Positions 1-6,614 of a DNA stretch of 13,914 nt are shown here, piece by piece. Origin of the DNA: Campylobacteraceae bacterium UBA1877 (GTDB lineage Bacteria; Campylobacterota; Campylobacteria; Campylobacterales; Campylobacteraceae); the NCBI GenBank assembly GCA_002352945.1, contig DDHL01000083.1:57303-71216 (forward strand), in the 5' to 3' direction. The position numbers were made by a program, and so were the translations under genes. The notes under the pieces were generated by a model, which searched no databases, was not told the origin of the DNA, and worked only from the letters and a program-made list of their open reading frames with translations. Position 1 is the stretch's first letter. The number at the start of each line of letters is the position of its first letter.

Positions 1-158
1 CGGTTGGTTTTGGAATATTTGGTTACTTGTTAGTAGGGCTTGTTAGCAGTAAAATGCGCCATCTATCAGTGCCGCAAGATCAAAGAGAGATATCTTTTAA
101 CTCACTTGAGTTAGCTAGATGGTTCACTCTTGGTTACCTTTTGTGTGAAAAACGATAG
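1..158 (+). CDS. C-terminal end of an unrecognised membrane protein (partial)
   Basis: An open frame enters from the left edge (first full codon at base 3) and ends at TAG 156-158, giving the last 51 residues of a protein. The other two forward frames contain stops in this stretch. The visible peptide has one hydrophobic segment (about residues 2-16, rich in G, F, L and V) followed by a polar tail of about 35 residues that ends in CEKR. I do not recognise the family. The TAG is followed directly by the ATG of the radical SAM gene, so the two are probably cotranscribed and translationally coupled. The tail does not look like a molybdopterin oxidoreductase subunit or a TorD-type chaperone. It could be the end of a multi-pass transporter or a membrane-anchored enzyme; the fragment is too short to decide. 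Confidence 0.7.
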   Translation, partial: VGFGIFGYLLVGLVSSKMRHLSVPQDQREISFNSLELARWFTLGYLLCEKR

Positions 159-1010
159 ATGGAATTTCAATCTGTTTATATTGAGATAACAAACCAGTGT
201 GGGTTATCATGCTCCTTTTGCCCCTCTTTTTCCAAGCTTGAACAAAATATGGATTTTAAAGATTTTAAAAATGTATTAACCCAGCTTCAAGGAAAAACAA
301 GGGTCATATCTTTACATGTATGGGGAGATCCGCTAACATCTCAAAAGATTGTGAGTTACTTAGACTTAGCAAAAGAGTACAATTTTAAAGTCCGATTAGT
401 AACAAGTGGTTTTCATCTAGCAAAACACAGCCCTTCGCTTTTATCTCACAAAGCTCTTTTGCAGTGTGCTATCTCTTTAAATAGTGCCGCCCAGCTTTCA
501 CCCTCTAGAAGAGATTATTATTTTGACACCCTTTTTGATTGGCTAAACTACCATGAGAGAGAGGGTCTGTTTTCATTTTTGAATTTAAGACTTTGGAGAA
601 AGGATGGTAAAGATGATAAGTTCATATTTGAGACTATAAAACGATTAAACAATCACTTTCAAGTTGAGATTCCCTATAAGTTAAATCCAAACAGTTTTTA
701 TCAACTAGGAGCTAAAATCCGTCTGGTTAATACCCGTTATTTTCAATGGCCCCAGCATAGCAATACCCTTGTTAAACCAAGCAGGTGCCATGGGTTGGTT
801 TCTCAAGTTGCAATTTTAAGTGATATGCGTGTAGTTCCGTGTTGCATGGATGGAAGGGGGGAGGTGGAGCTTGGAAATTTATTTAATAATACCTTAGATG
901 AAATCCTAGCTTCTTCAAAAGCCATATCTATAAAAGATGGCTTTAAACACAAGAGGGTAATGGAAAGCTTTTGTAACTATTGTGGTTACCGTGAGCGATT
1001 TCTTTCCTAA
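159..1010 (+). CDS. Radical SAM protein with a SPASM/twitch-like C-terminal cluster
   Basis: This 283-residue protein has the radical SAM signature C14-x3-C18-x2-C21 close to the N-terminus, after a strand with the pattern YIEITNQC. WGDP at 55-58 stands where GGEP is usual. The C-terminal part has C210, C228, C229, C272 and C275 around VVPCCMDG and ELGNL, which is the layout of a SPASM or twitch domain holding an auxiliary Fe-S cluster. Enzymes of this class cleave S-adenosylmethionine and often modify peptides or act as maturases for other enzymes. The substrate cannot be read from the sequence, and no small precursor peptide gene is visible next to it. The start follows the previous stop with no gap, which favours coupling to the upstream membrane protein. 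It ends 57 bp before the HemN-like gene and may lie outside that operon. Confidence 0.85.
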   Translation: MEFQSVYIEITNQCGLSCSFCPSFSKLEQNMDFKDFKNVLTQLQGKTRVISLHVWGDPLTSQKIVSYLDLAKEYNFKVRLVTSGFHLAKHSPSLLSHKALLQCAISLNSAAQLSPSRRDYYFDTLFDWLNYHEREGLFSFLNLRLWRKDGKDDKFIFETIKRLNNHFQVEIPYKLNPNSFYQLGAKIRLVNTRYFQWPQHSNTLVKPSRCHGLVSQVAILSDMRVVPCCMDGRGEVELGNLFNNTLDEILASSKAISIKDGFKHKRVMESFCNYCGYRERFLS

Positions 1011-1030
1011 AATTTACACTAAATTTACAC
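1010..1030 (+). promoter_or_regulatory. Two exact direct repeats with 11-bp period, probable activator site
   Basis: AAATTTACAC occurs at 1010-1019 and again at 1021-1030, starting 11 bp apart, so both copies face the same side of the helix. The cores are TTTACAC-N4-TTTACAC. They sit just upstream of -10-like sequences (TACAAT 1034-1039, TACACT 1039-1044), about where a -35 box would be. OmpR-family regulators commonly bind such tandem half-sites, and a regulator of this family is encoded in the operon that follows. Direct autoregulation is inference. Confidence 0.5.
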
Positions 1031-1033
1031 AAT

Positions 1034-1044
1034 TACAATACACT
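1034..1044 (+). promoter_or_regulatory. Candidate -10 region of the HemN-like/Fe-S/NrfD/two-component operon
   Basis: TACAAT (1034-1039) matches five of six bases of the sigma-70 -10 consensus. The overlapping TACACT (1039-1044) matches four. No good -35 box precedes them; the direct repeats occupy that place, as expected for an activator-dependent promoter. The start codon lies 23-28 bp downstream. Confidence 0.4.
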
Positions 1045-1067
1045 CTTGTTGTAAAAAGGAAAAAGGT

Positions 1068-2360
1068 ATGCAAATGAACTTTACGCAATCAGCAACAATT
1101 TTTTGGGCAGAGAAAGTGATGCGCAAAGCACTCAACTCTAGCTTAAATATCCAACCAATCAAACAAAAAGTTGAGCGCAAGCCAAAACCAGATAGAGAAT
1201 ATATGCTTTATATGCATGTGCCTTTTTGTCATACTTTTTGTCCCTATTGCTCGTTTAATAAGTTTCACTATGAAGAGAAAAAAGCGATGCAATACTTTGC
1301 TCTTTTGCGTCATGAATTACGAAAAGTTAAAGCTAAAGGCTTTGATTTTAAAACTTTGTATGTTGGTGGCGGAACTACACTTATTAATGAGCCAGAATTG
1401 ATTAAAACATTAGAGTATGCAAAAAAACTTTTTTCTATTAAAGAGGTTTCGTGCGAGAGTGATCCAAATCATATCGACCCAAACTCACTGCGCCGTTTTC
1501 AAGGGTTGATTGACAGGCTCTCTATTGGCGTGCAAACTTTTAATGATGATATTTTAAAAAAGATTGCAAGGTATCATAAATTTGGCTCAGGCCAAATGCT
1601 CCAAGAAAAACTCTCTAAAATTGGCGGAATTTTGCCAACTTTTAGCGTTGATCTTATTTTTAATTTTCCAGGTCAAACCGAAGAGATGGTTTTGCATGAT
1701 GTCTTAACAAGCCAGGCTTTGGACATTGATCAAATTACCACATACCCGCTTATGAAATCGCCGCTTATGCGTGAATCCATTGCATCTGCTTTTGGGCATG
1801 AAAAAGATACTAATAATGAGTATAAGTTTTATGAATTAATTAGAGGCGCAATGAATGATTTTAGACCCATTAATGGTTGGGCTTTTTCAAGAAAGCAAGA
1901 GCAATTAAGTGATGAGTATGTTGGAAGTCATAGCGAATATGTAGGAGTTGGAAGCGGTTCATTTAGCTTTTTAGATGGTACACTTTATGTTAATGCCTTT
2001 GATTTGGATAAATATATGGATAAAATTGCTAATGAAGAAAATGCTATAATTGCAGGGTGCACTTTTAACCATAAAGATCGTGTTCGATACCAGTTTTTAA
2101 CATCTCTTTTTGATGGAATGGTGCAAATTGAGACCTTTAATAAGGCCTTAAATACAAACCTAAAACGAGTTTTGGCCAAAGAAATACAGATGCTACGTCT
2201 TGCTAAAGCCATCGAGATATCCGATGATGTGATTGTGCCAACAGACTTTGGTAATTATGTATGCACAGTACTCATGAAAGAGTTTTATATGGGAATGGAT
2301 AAAGTGCGAGCTATGTTTCGCCCAACAATGGGTTCTGAGGAGATAGCTGTAAACCAATAG
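1068..2360 (+). CDS. HemN/HemW/ChuW-type radical SAM protein (coproporphyrinogen III oxidase family)
   Basis: This 430-residue radical SAM protein of the HemN superfamily has Y48 before the cluster motif C54-x3-C58-x2-C61, GGGT at 100-103, E130, Q156, R168 and D195. By spacing these match the SAM-binding residues known for HemN. The motif ends CPYCSFNKF, which is HemW-like and lacks the fourth nearby cysteine of true HemN. GGTT replaces the usual GGTP. The second half (about 255-320, with GWAFS and GVGSGSFSF) resembles the HemW/ChuW C-terminal domain. Possible roles are anaerobic haem synthesis, haem transfer (HemW) or radical-based haem opening (ChuW/HutW); the sequence does not separate these. 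Two ATGs (1068 and 1074) each have a purine-rich ribosome site 7 bp upstream, so either could be used. It is the first gene of a five-gene operon and ends 15 bp before the ferredoxin gene. Confidence 0.8.
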   Translation: MQMNFTQSATIFWAEKVMRKALNSSLNIQPIKQKVERKPKPDREYMLYMHVPFCHTFCPYCSFNKFHYEEKKAMQYFALLRHELRKVKAKGFDFKTLYVGGGTTLINEPELIKTLEYAKKLFSIKEVSCESDPNHIDPNSLRRFQGLIDRLSIGVQTFNDDILKKIARYHKFGSGQMLQEKLSKIGGILPTFSVDLIFNFPGQTEEMVLHDVLTSQALDIDQITTYPLMKSPLMRESIASAFGHEKDTNNEYKFYELIRGAMNDFRPINGWAFSRKQEQLSDEYVGSHSEYVGVGSGSFSFLDGTLYVNAFDLDKYMDKIANEENAIIAGCTFNHKDRVRYQFLTSLFDGMVQIETFNKALNTNLKRVLAKEIQMLRLAKAIEISDDVIVPTDFGNYVCTVLMKEFYMGMDKVRAMFRPTMGSEEIAVNQ

Positions 2361-2375
2361 TCCAAAGGATAACTG

Positions 2376-2939
2376 ATGGCAAAATCATACAGACTCATAC
2401 ATGATGAAAATGTATGCATTGGCTGTCAAGCTTGTAGCGTAGCGTGCAGATCTCAAAATCATGTACCTGAGCCAGTTTATAAAGTTCAAGTTGCCATCAC
2501 AATAAAGCCTGAGTACTCTACTATGGAATTTACACGCTTAGGGTGCGTTATGTGTGATAACGCCCCTTGCGTACATGTATGCCCAACCCGCGCAACTTTT
2601 CAAACAAAAGATAAGATTGTACTCATTGATGAGACCCGCTGCGTTTCGTGTAAATATTGCGCCCTAGCTTGTCCGTATGGCGCTAGGTATGAAGATCCAA
2701 TAACCCACGCTTTACAAAAGTGTGATTTTTGCTACTACACCCGCCTTTTAAAAGGCGAATATCCAGCGTGCGTTGAGATTTGTCCTACGGATGCTTTGAT
2801 TTTTGGAGATATTAATGATCCTCAAAGCGAAGTAAGTCAAAAACTAAAAAAATCTGCAGTTTTACTTCCTAAGGCCCACTATGGAACCAAGCCAAAAGTG
2901 ATGCGAGTGCCCGTTAGACAAGGAATAGCTCATGAGTAG
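2376..2939 (+). CDS. Four-cluster 4Fe-4S ferredoxin subunit (PsrB/PhsB/DmsB type)
   Basis: This 187-residue protein has sixteen cysteines in four groups: C14/17/20/24, C57/60/65/69, C89/92/95/99 and C116/119/132/136. This is the pattern of the electron-transfer subunit of molybdopterin oxidoreductases, predicting four [4Fe-4S] clusters. Such subunits carry electrons between a membrane quinone-reactive protein and a catalytic subunit. It starts MAKSYRL with no Tat or Sec signal, so it either travels to the periplasm bound to a Tat-dependent partner or works in the cytoplasm. The ATG has AAAGGA (2364-2369) six bases upstream. The 3' end overlaps the NrfD-like gene by 8 bp. No catalytic subunit is encoded next to it, so its redox partner is unknown. 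Confidence 0.9.
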   Translation: MAKSYRLIHDENVCIGCQACSVACRSQNHVPEPVYKVQVAITIKPEYSTMEFTRLGCVMCDNAPCVHVCPTRATFQTKDKIVLIDETRCVSCKYCALACPYGARYEDPITHALQKCDFCYYTRLLKGEYPACVEICPTDALIFGDINDPQSEVSQKLKKSAVLLPKAHYGTKPKVMRVPVRQGIAHE

Positions 2940-3903
2940 TATTTGGGGAAGTATGGCTCAGCATGAAGTTATCCATTGGCCGTGGCCGATAGCTCTTTAT
3001 CTTTTTTTAGCCGGAATGAGTGCTGGAAGTGTTGTAGTGTCTTTGTTAGTAAAATGGAATCGTCATGCCCATAATACAAACTCTATTTGGGATGCAATGG
3101 TTAAGGCAGGTTCGCTTATCTCCTTTGGCTCGATAGTAGTTGGTTTGATTTTACTTATAGTCGATTTGGGAAAACCCCTCTCTTTTTACTGGCTTTTAAT
3201 CTATTATAACCCTACATCTATTATGTCTTTGGGTGTTCTTGCTCTAACGGTCTATACACCACTAACTTTTCTTTTTGCCCTAATGATTTTTGAAGAGAAG
3301 GTAAAATCTAATAAATTTTTAAATATATTTTCTCCCATTGTATACTTTTTTCGATCCTTTGCCCACCGCTCTAAAGAGTTAGAGTATATACTTTTTGTTT
3401 TTGCCCTAGTAATTGGAGCTTATACGGGGTTTTTACTCTCTTCAATTCAGAGTTTGCCCTTGTGGAACAGCGCAGTTTTGCCGTTGATTTTTCTAACTTC
3501 TGGAGTTTCATCGGGAATTGCAGCTAATATTTTAGCCGGATTGCTCTTTTTTAAAAGTTCACTCAACCCAGAGAGTGTAAAATACCTTTTAGTTCTTGAC
3601 ATGCGTGCAATCATGACAGAGGTTCCGCTTTTGAGCATGCTTTTTATTGGGATGTATTACAGTGGTGGATTTGCTGTGAAGGCTGCACATGATGCCCTAA
3701 CCCAAGGTCCTTTGGCTTTGGTTTTTTGGGTTGGTGTTGTTGGATTTGGTCTTTTTTTGCCCATGTTCATAGCCTTTATGGCTTTGCGTCAGCACGCATA
3801 CCGCACATCTTTTATTATAGCTAACTCCCTTGTAGTTCTTGTAGGGGTGTTTTTATTGCGCTATTATATTGTTTACGCAGGACAAATCTTTACAGGGCAA
3901 TGA
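2932..3903 (+). CDS. NrfD/PsrC-type membrane subunit, quinone-reactive
   Basis: A 323-residue integral membrane protein with about eight predicted helices (near residues 17-40, 57-78, 97-119, 149-171, 181-207, 218-243, 259-283 and 291-310). Family features include WPWPIALYLFLAGMSAGS at the first helix, IVDLGKP at 76-82, YTGFLLS at 164-170 with PLWNSAVLP at 176-184, and a terminal YAGQ. NrfD/PsrC proteins are haem-free and exchange electrons between the quinone pool and a four-cluster ferredoxin partner, which is the gene just upstream (8-bp overlap). Its ribosome site, AAGGA at 2920-2924, lies inside that gene. The two products very probably form a membrane complex. Electron direction and terminal substrate cannot be told without the catalytic partner. 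Confidence 0.9.
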   Translation: MSSIWGSMAQHEVIHWPWPIALYLFLAGMSAGSVVVSLLVKWNRHAHNTNSIWDAMVKAGSLISFGSIVVGLILLIVDLGKPLSFYWLLIYYNPTSIMSLGVLALTVYTPLTFLFALMIFEEKVKSNKFLNIFSPIVYFFRSFAHRSKELEYILFVFALVIGAYTGFLLSSIQSLPLWNSAVLPLIFLTSGVSSGIAANILAGLLFFKSSLNPESVKYLLVLDMRAIMTEVPLLSMLFIGMYYSGGFAVKAAHDALTQGPLALVFWVGVVGFGLFLPMFIAFMALRQHAYRTSFIIANSLVVLVGVFLLRYYIVYAGQIFTGQ

Positions 3904-3910
3904 GGTAAAA

Positions 3911-4585
3911 ATGAAAATATTACTCTTAGAAGATGATTATAATTATCGCGAAAGCATTAAAGAGTATTTAGAAACTTTAGGTTTTGAAGTGGATGCTTTT
4001 GATAATGGCGCAGATGCGTTGGATGCGATTTATGATAAAACTTACTATCTTTTAATTTTGGATGTAAAAGTCCCAGAGGTAAGTGGTCATGAAATTATCC
4101 GATATGTTAAAGATTCAGACATGAAAGTGCCCATTATGATTATTACATCCTTAGTTGATATTGATAATGTAGCTATCGGATATGAGTTGGGGTGTAATGA
4201 GTATTTAAAAAAACCCTTTGAGCTTGTAGAGCTTAAATACCGTGTTTTGGAGTTGATAAATAAGTTTTATCCCACAAAAGATAAAAAAAATTGTGTCTGC
4301 ATCGACGATGAATACTATTTTGATATAGTAGAGGGTAAACTCTATAAAGATGAAAAAGAGATCACTCTAAGCGCTAAAGAGCGGGAGTTGATTATGTATT
4401 TAGTTCGCAATAAAAATGCTTATGCGAGTATTGAGATGCTTCGTGAAGAGGTTTGGGAAGGCAAGGCTATTCACCATGCGGACATAAGAATGCATGTACG
4501 AAAAGTCCGACAAAAAACCACACCCACTTTCATTGAGTCTTTTCGCGGACTTGGATATAAAATTAATGTGAAGAGTGATGCTTAA
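3911..4585 (+). CDS. OmpR/PhoB-family response regulator
   Basis: This 224-residue protein has a receiver domain (about 1-115) and a winged-helix DNA-binding domain (about 130-222). The receiver has the acidic pocket E7/D8/D9, phosphoacceptor D51 in LLILDVKVP, T79 and K101 before P102. The DNA-binding part shows LSAKERELIMYL and ends FRGLGYKIN, typical of the family. I chose ATG 3911 (MKILLLEDD) over the in-frame upstream start inside the NrfD gene: it begins right at the conserved first strand and has GAGGT just upstream. It follows NrfD by 7 bp and overlaps the kinase gene by 8 bp, so the pair is made together with the redox genes it probably controls. The direct repeats at 1010-1030 are the best candidate binding site in the window. 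Confidence 0.93.
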   Translation: MKILLLEDDYNYRESIKEYLETLGFEVDAFDNGADALDAIYDKTYYLLILDVKVPEVSGHEIIRYVKDSDMKVPIMIITSLVDIDNVAIGYELGCNEYLKKPFELVELKYRVLELINKFYPTKDKKNCVCIDDEYYFDIVEGKLYKDEKEITLSAKERELIMYLVRNKNAYASIEMLREEVWEGKAIHHADIRMHVRKVRQKTTPTFIESFRGLGYKINVKSDA

Positions 4586-5747
4586 GTCCCCTTTGCTCTA
4601 TACACTGCTTATTGGTCTGCTTTTTTGCTTGCCCGGTTTTAAGATTTTACAATTGAGCATAGAGCAGGAGCATTCAAAAAATACCCAAGAGCTTACGATT
4701 TGGGCAGATAGTATCGAAGAGGTGGTTTATGAGCCACTCATTGAGCTTGACTCTTTACATGTAAAGCTGCCAGTATCTGTTATTTACAGCGTTGCACTTT
4801 ATGATACAAATGGCGGAGTGATTTATTCAAATTTACCATTAGAGCCACCTACATTTTCATTTTCAACCCTAAGCGAAGATGGATATTTTTATCTGCAAAA
4901 GATACTCTCTCCAAATAATATAGACGCTTTTAGACTAGTTGTTGCAAAACCTGTTAGTTATACAAAAATTGTACTTGTAGGAGCTGTCGTTTTGCTGCTT
5001 ATGATTTGTGTTGTTTATATAACTGCTCACTTTATGATACTAAATAGTATCAAACCCTATCAAGAGACTCAAAAATATATGAACAACTTTTTTAATGATG
5101 CAATGCATGAGCTTAAAACTCCCCTTGGAGTAATTCATATCAATCTTGAATTGCTTGAGGCTACAAGTGGGCAATCAAAATATATTGGGCGGATGAAGGC
5201 TGCTACAAAACAGATGCAAATGACATATGAAGATGTTGAGTATTATATAAAACATACAAGAGCAAGTTTTAATCCAGAAGTGATTGATTTATCTGTTTAT
5301 ATTCAAGATAGAGTGCGGTTTTTTGAAGATATTGCCCTTGCAAAACAGATAAGAATCCAGCCTCATATTGCAAATGAGTGCATTGTGTTTATGAATAAGA
5401 CTGAATTGCAGCGCATTGTTGATAATACAATATCTAATGCAATTAAATATTCCAATCCAGCCTCAAATATTTTAGTAAATCTTACATGTAAAGATTCAAA
5501 AGCCTATTTTAGCGTAGAAGATTTTGGGCGTGGCATCAAAGATACTAAACGGATTTTTGAAAGGTTTGAGCGAGAAGATTATGTTCAAGGCGGTTTTGGG
5601 CTTGGGCTTAGTATTGTAAAAAAGATTTGTGAAAAGTATGGAATCAGTTATGAGGTCCAATCTATTTTAGGCAAGGGCAGCACTTTTACATATGCAATTC
5701 CACTTTATGAGGAAAAGTGGCTTGATAAGCTAGAAAATACTCAGTGA
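4578..5747 (+). CDS. Sensor histidine kinase, membrane-bound, partner of the upstream regulator
   Basis: A 389-residue kinase with helix 1 (about 5-24), a periplasmic region of about 105 residues, helix 2 (about 131-154), then HisKA and HATPase domains. The H-box has phosphoacceptor H177 in DAMHELKTPL. The N-box has N283 and N287, the G1 box is DFGRG (315-319), the F-box is RFERED, and the G2 box is GFGLGLS (339-345). There is almost no linker between helix 2 and the H-box and no recognisable HAMP domain. The periplasmic part is small and I do not recognise its fold or ligand. A GTG at 4575 also lies in frame; the adjacent ATG 4578 is preferred. The gene overlaps the regulator gene by 8 bp, and its TGA overlaps the end of the convergent Cache-sensor gene by 7 bp, with no terminator between them. 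Confidence 0.92.
   Translation: MLKSPLLYTLLIGLLFCLPGFKILQLSIEQEHSKNTQELTIWADSIEEVVYEPLIELDSLHVKLPVSVIYSVALYDTNGGVIYSNLPLEPPTFSFSTLSEDGYFYLQKILSPNNIDAFRLVVAKPVSYTKIVLVGAVVLLLMICVVYITAHFMILNSIKPYQETQKYMNNFFNDAMHELKTPLGVIHINLELLEATSGQSKYIGRMKAATKQMQMTYEDVEYYIKHTRASFNPEVIDLSVYIQDRVRFFEDIALAKQIRIQPHIANECIVFMNKTELQRIVDNTISNAIKYSNPASNILVNLTCKDSKAYFSVEDFGRGIKDTKRIFERFEREDYVQGGFGLGLSIVKKICEKYGISYEVQSILGKGSTFTYAIPLYEEKWLDKLENTQ
4753..4766. repeat. 14-bp perfect palindrome containing TACATGTA, inside the kinase gene
   Basis: CTTTACATGTAAAG is its own reverse complement. It is the longest of seven copies of TACATGTA in the window. In the kinase frame it encodes LHVK. Confidence 0.6.
5482..5491. repeat. 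TTACATGTAA palindrome inside the kinase gene
   Basis: A second copy in the same gene but in a different reading frame (codons for TCK), so shared codon usage does not explain it. Confidence 0.5.
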
Positions 5748-6592
5748 TGTGAATTGATTGAGAGATTTTTCCAACTATTTTTTGTGTAGTTTACCCCTAA
5801 AACGTAGTAGCCTACGAGGTTTTGATTGATATCTATAATTGGTGTGCTAACAAAGGCGTGAGCATTGTCGTGTTGAATATTTCTATCTGTTAAATCTATA
5901 TTTTTAAGCAGATATGCATTATTTAAATTGGCCTCTTCATTTACAATAACCCATTGGTCTAAAAGCCCAAAAGTATGCGGTCTAAAAGCAGGGGAGAGAT
6001 CGCTTAGTTTTTTATCAACTAAAACATAAAAATCTATATGCTGTTGGGCTAAAAATTTAGTAATATGTTTATAGTTAAAAATAACTTCAATGGAGCCCAC
6101 ATACTCATCTTTATCCATAACAGGCGCAATACCTCTGATAGACAAGCCAAGCCTTCCAGCTTCTACTCCATAAATTGGTCTTTTTGATGCTTTAACTTTA
6201 GAGATAGAGTGGCGAAAAGCCTCTAAGCTATCTCCACTTTTATTTACATCCCAAGCCCGCAATAAGCTTCTTAAATCTTTTGTATGTATATGGATACGAA
6301 TTGCATCATGAGGAAGCAAAGAAAGAGCTTCTAAGGATTGGTTGATATACTCATAGCAAAGTGATTTGTCATGGTTTTTAACACATTCAATAATTGCAGG
6401 ATTACGTGAGAGTAAGACAGCCATAGCAAGGGCTAAATTCTGCTCCTCATCAATTGCTTTATTAAAAAGCATCAATTGATGGTTAAGATAGCGCGAAGCA
6501 TCTTCATTGGTTTGCTCATCTTGATACCTTAAAAAAAGTACCAAGATGGCAACACATAGCAGTAAAATGCTAAAAATAAAAAAGAATCGCAC
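5741..6592 (-). CDS. Membrane-anchored periplasmic Cache-type sensor domain without output domain
   Basis: A 283-residue protein with one N-terminal hydrophobic helix (residues 2-21), a helical stalk, then a periplasmic sensor region. HTKDLRSLLRAW (103-114), the segment YGVEAGRLGLSIRGIAPV (141-158) and YVGSIEVIFNY resemble the double-Cache sensors at the front of chemoreceptors and diguanylate cyclases. Here the protein stops just after the sensor: there is no second helix, HAMP, methyl-accepting, kinase or GGDEF part. It may be a natural stand-alone ligand binder or the remnant of a receptor. The start is a GTG at 6592; no ATG fits before the upstream in-frame stop, and AAAGGA lies unusually far away (18 bp). 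It begins 22 bp after nifU on the same strand and ends tail-to-tail with the kinase gene, so it could be an accessory sensor for that kinase, which is inference. Confidence 0.75.
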   Translation of the reverse strand: MRFFFIFSILLLCVAILVLFLRYQDEQTNEDASRYLNHQLMLFNKAIDEEQNLALAMAVLLSRNPAIIECVKNHDKSLCYEYINQSLEALSLLPHDAIRIHIHTKDLRSLLRAWDVNKSGDSLEAFRHSISKVKASKRPIYGVEAGRLGLSIRGIAPVMDKDEYVGSIEVIFNYKHITKFLAQQHIDFYVLVDKKLSDLSPAFRPHTFGLLDQWVIVNEEANLNNAYLLKNIDLTDRNIQHDNAHAFVSTPIIDINQNLVGYYVLGVNYTKNSWKNLSINSHH

Positions 6593-6614
6593 CAGTTTAT
6601 TGATGCTAGATCCT

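Noticed and set aside
3869..3910. An earlier in-frame start for the response regulator inside the NrfD gene
   Set aside because: The receiver fold begins at MKILLLEDD (3911), which has GAGGT just upstream. The extra 14 residues do not fit the family.
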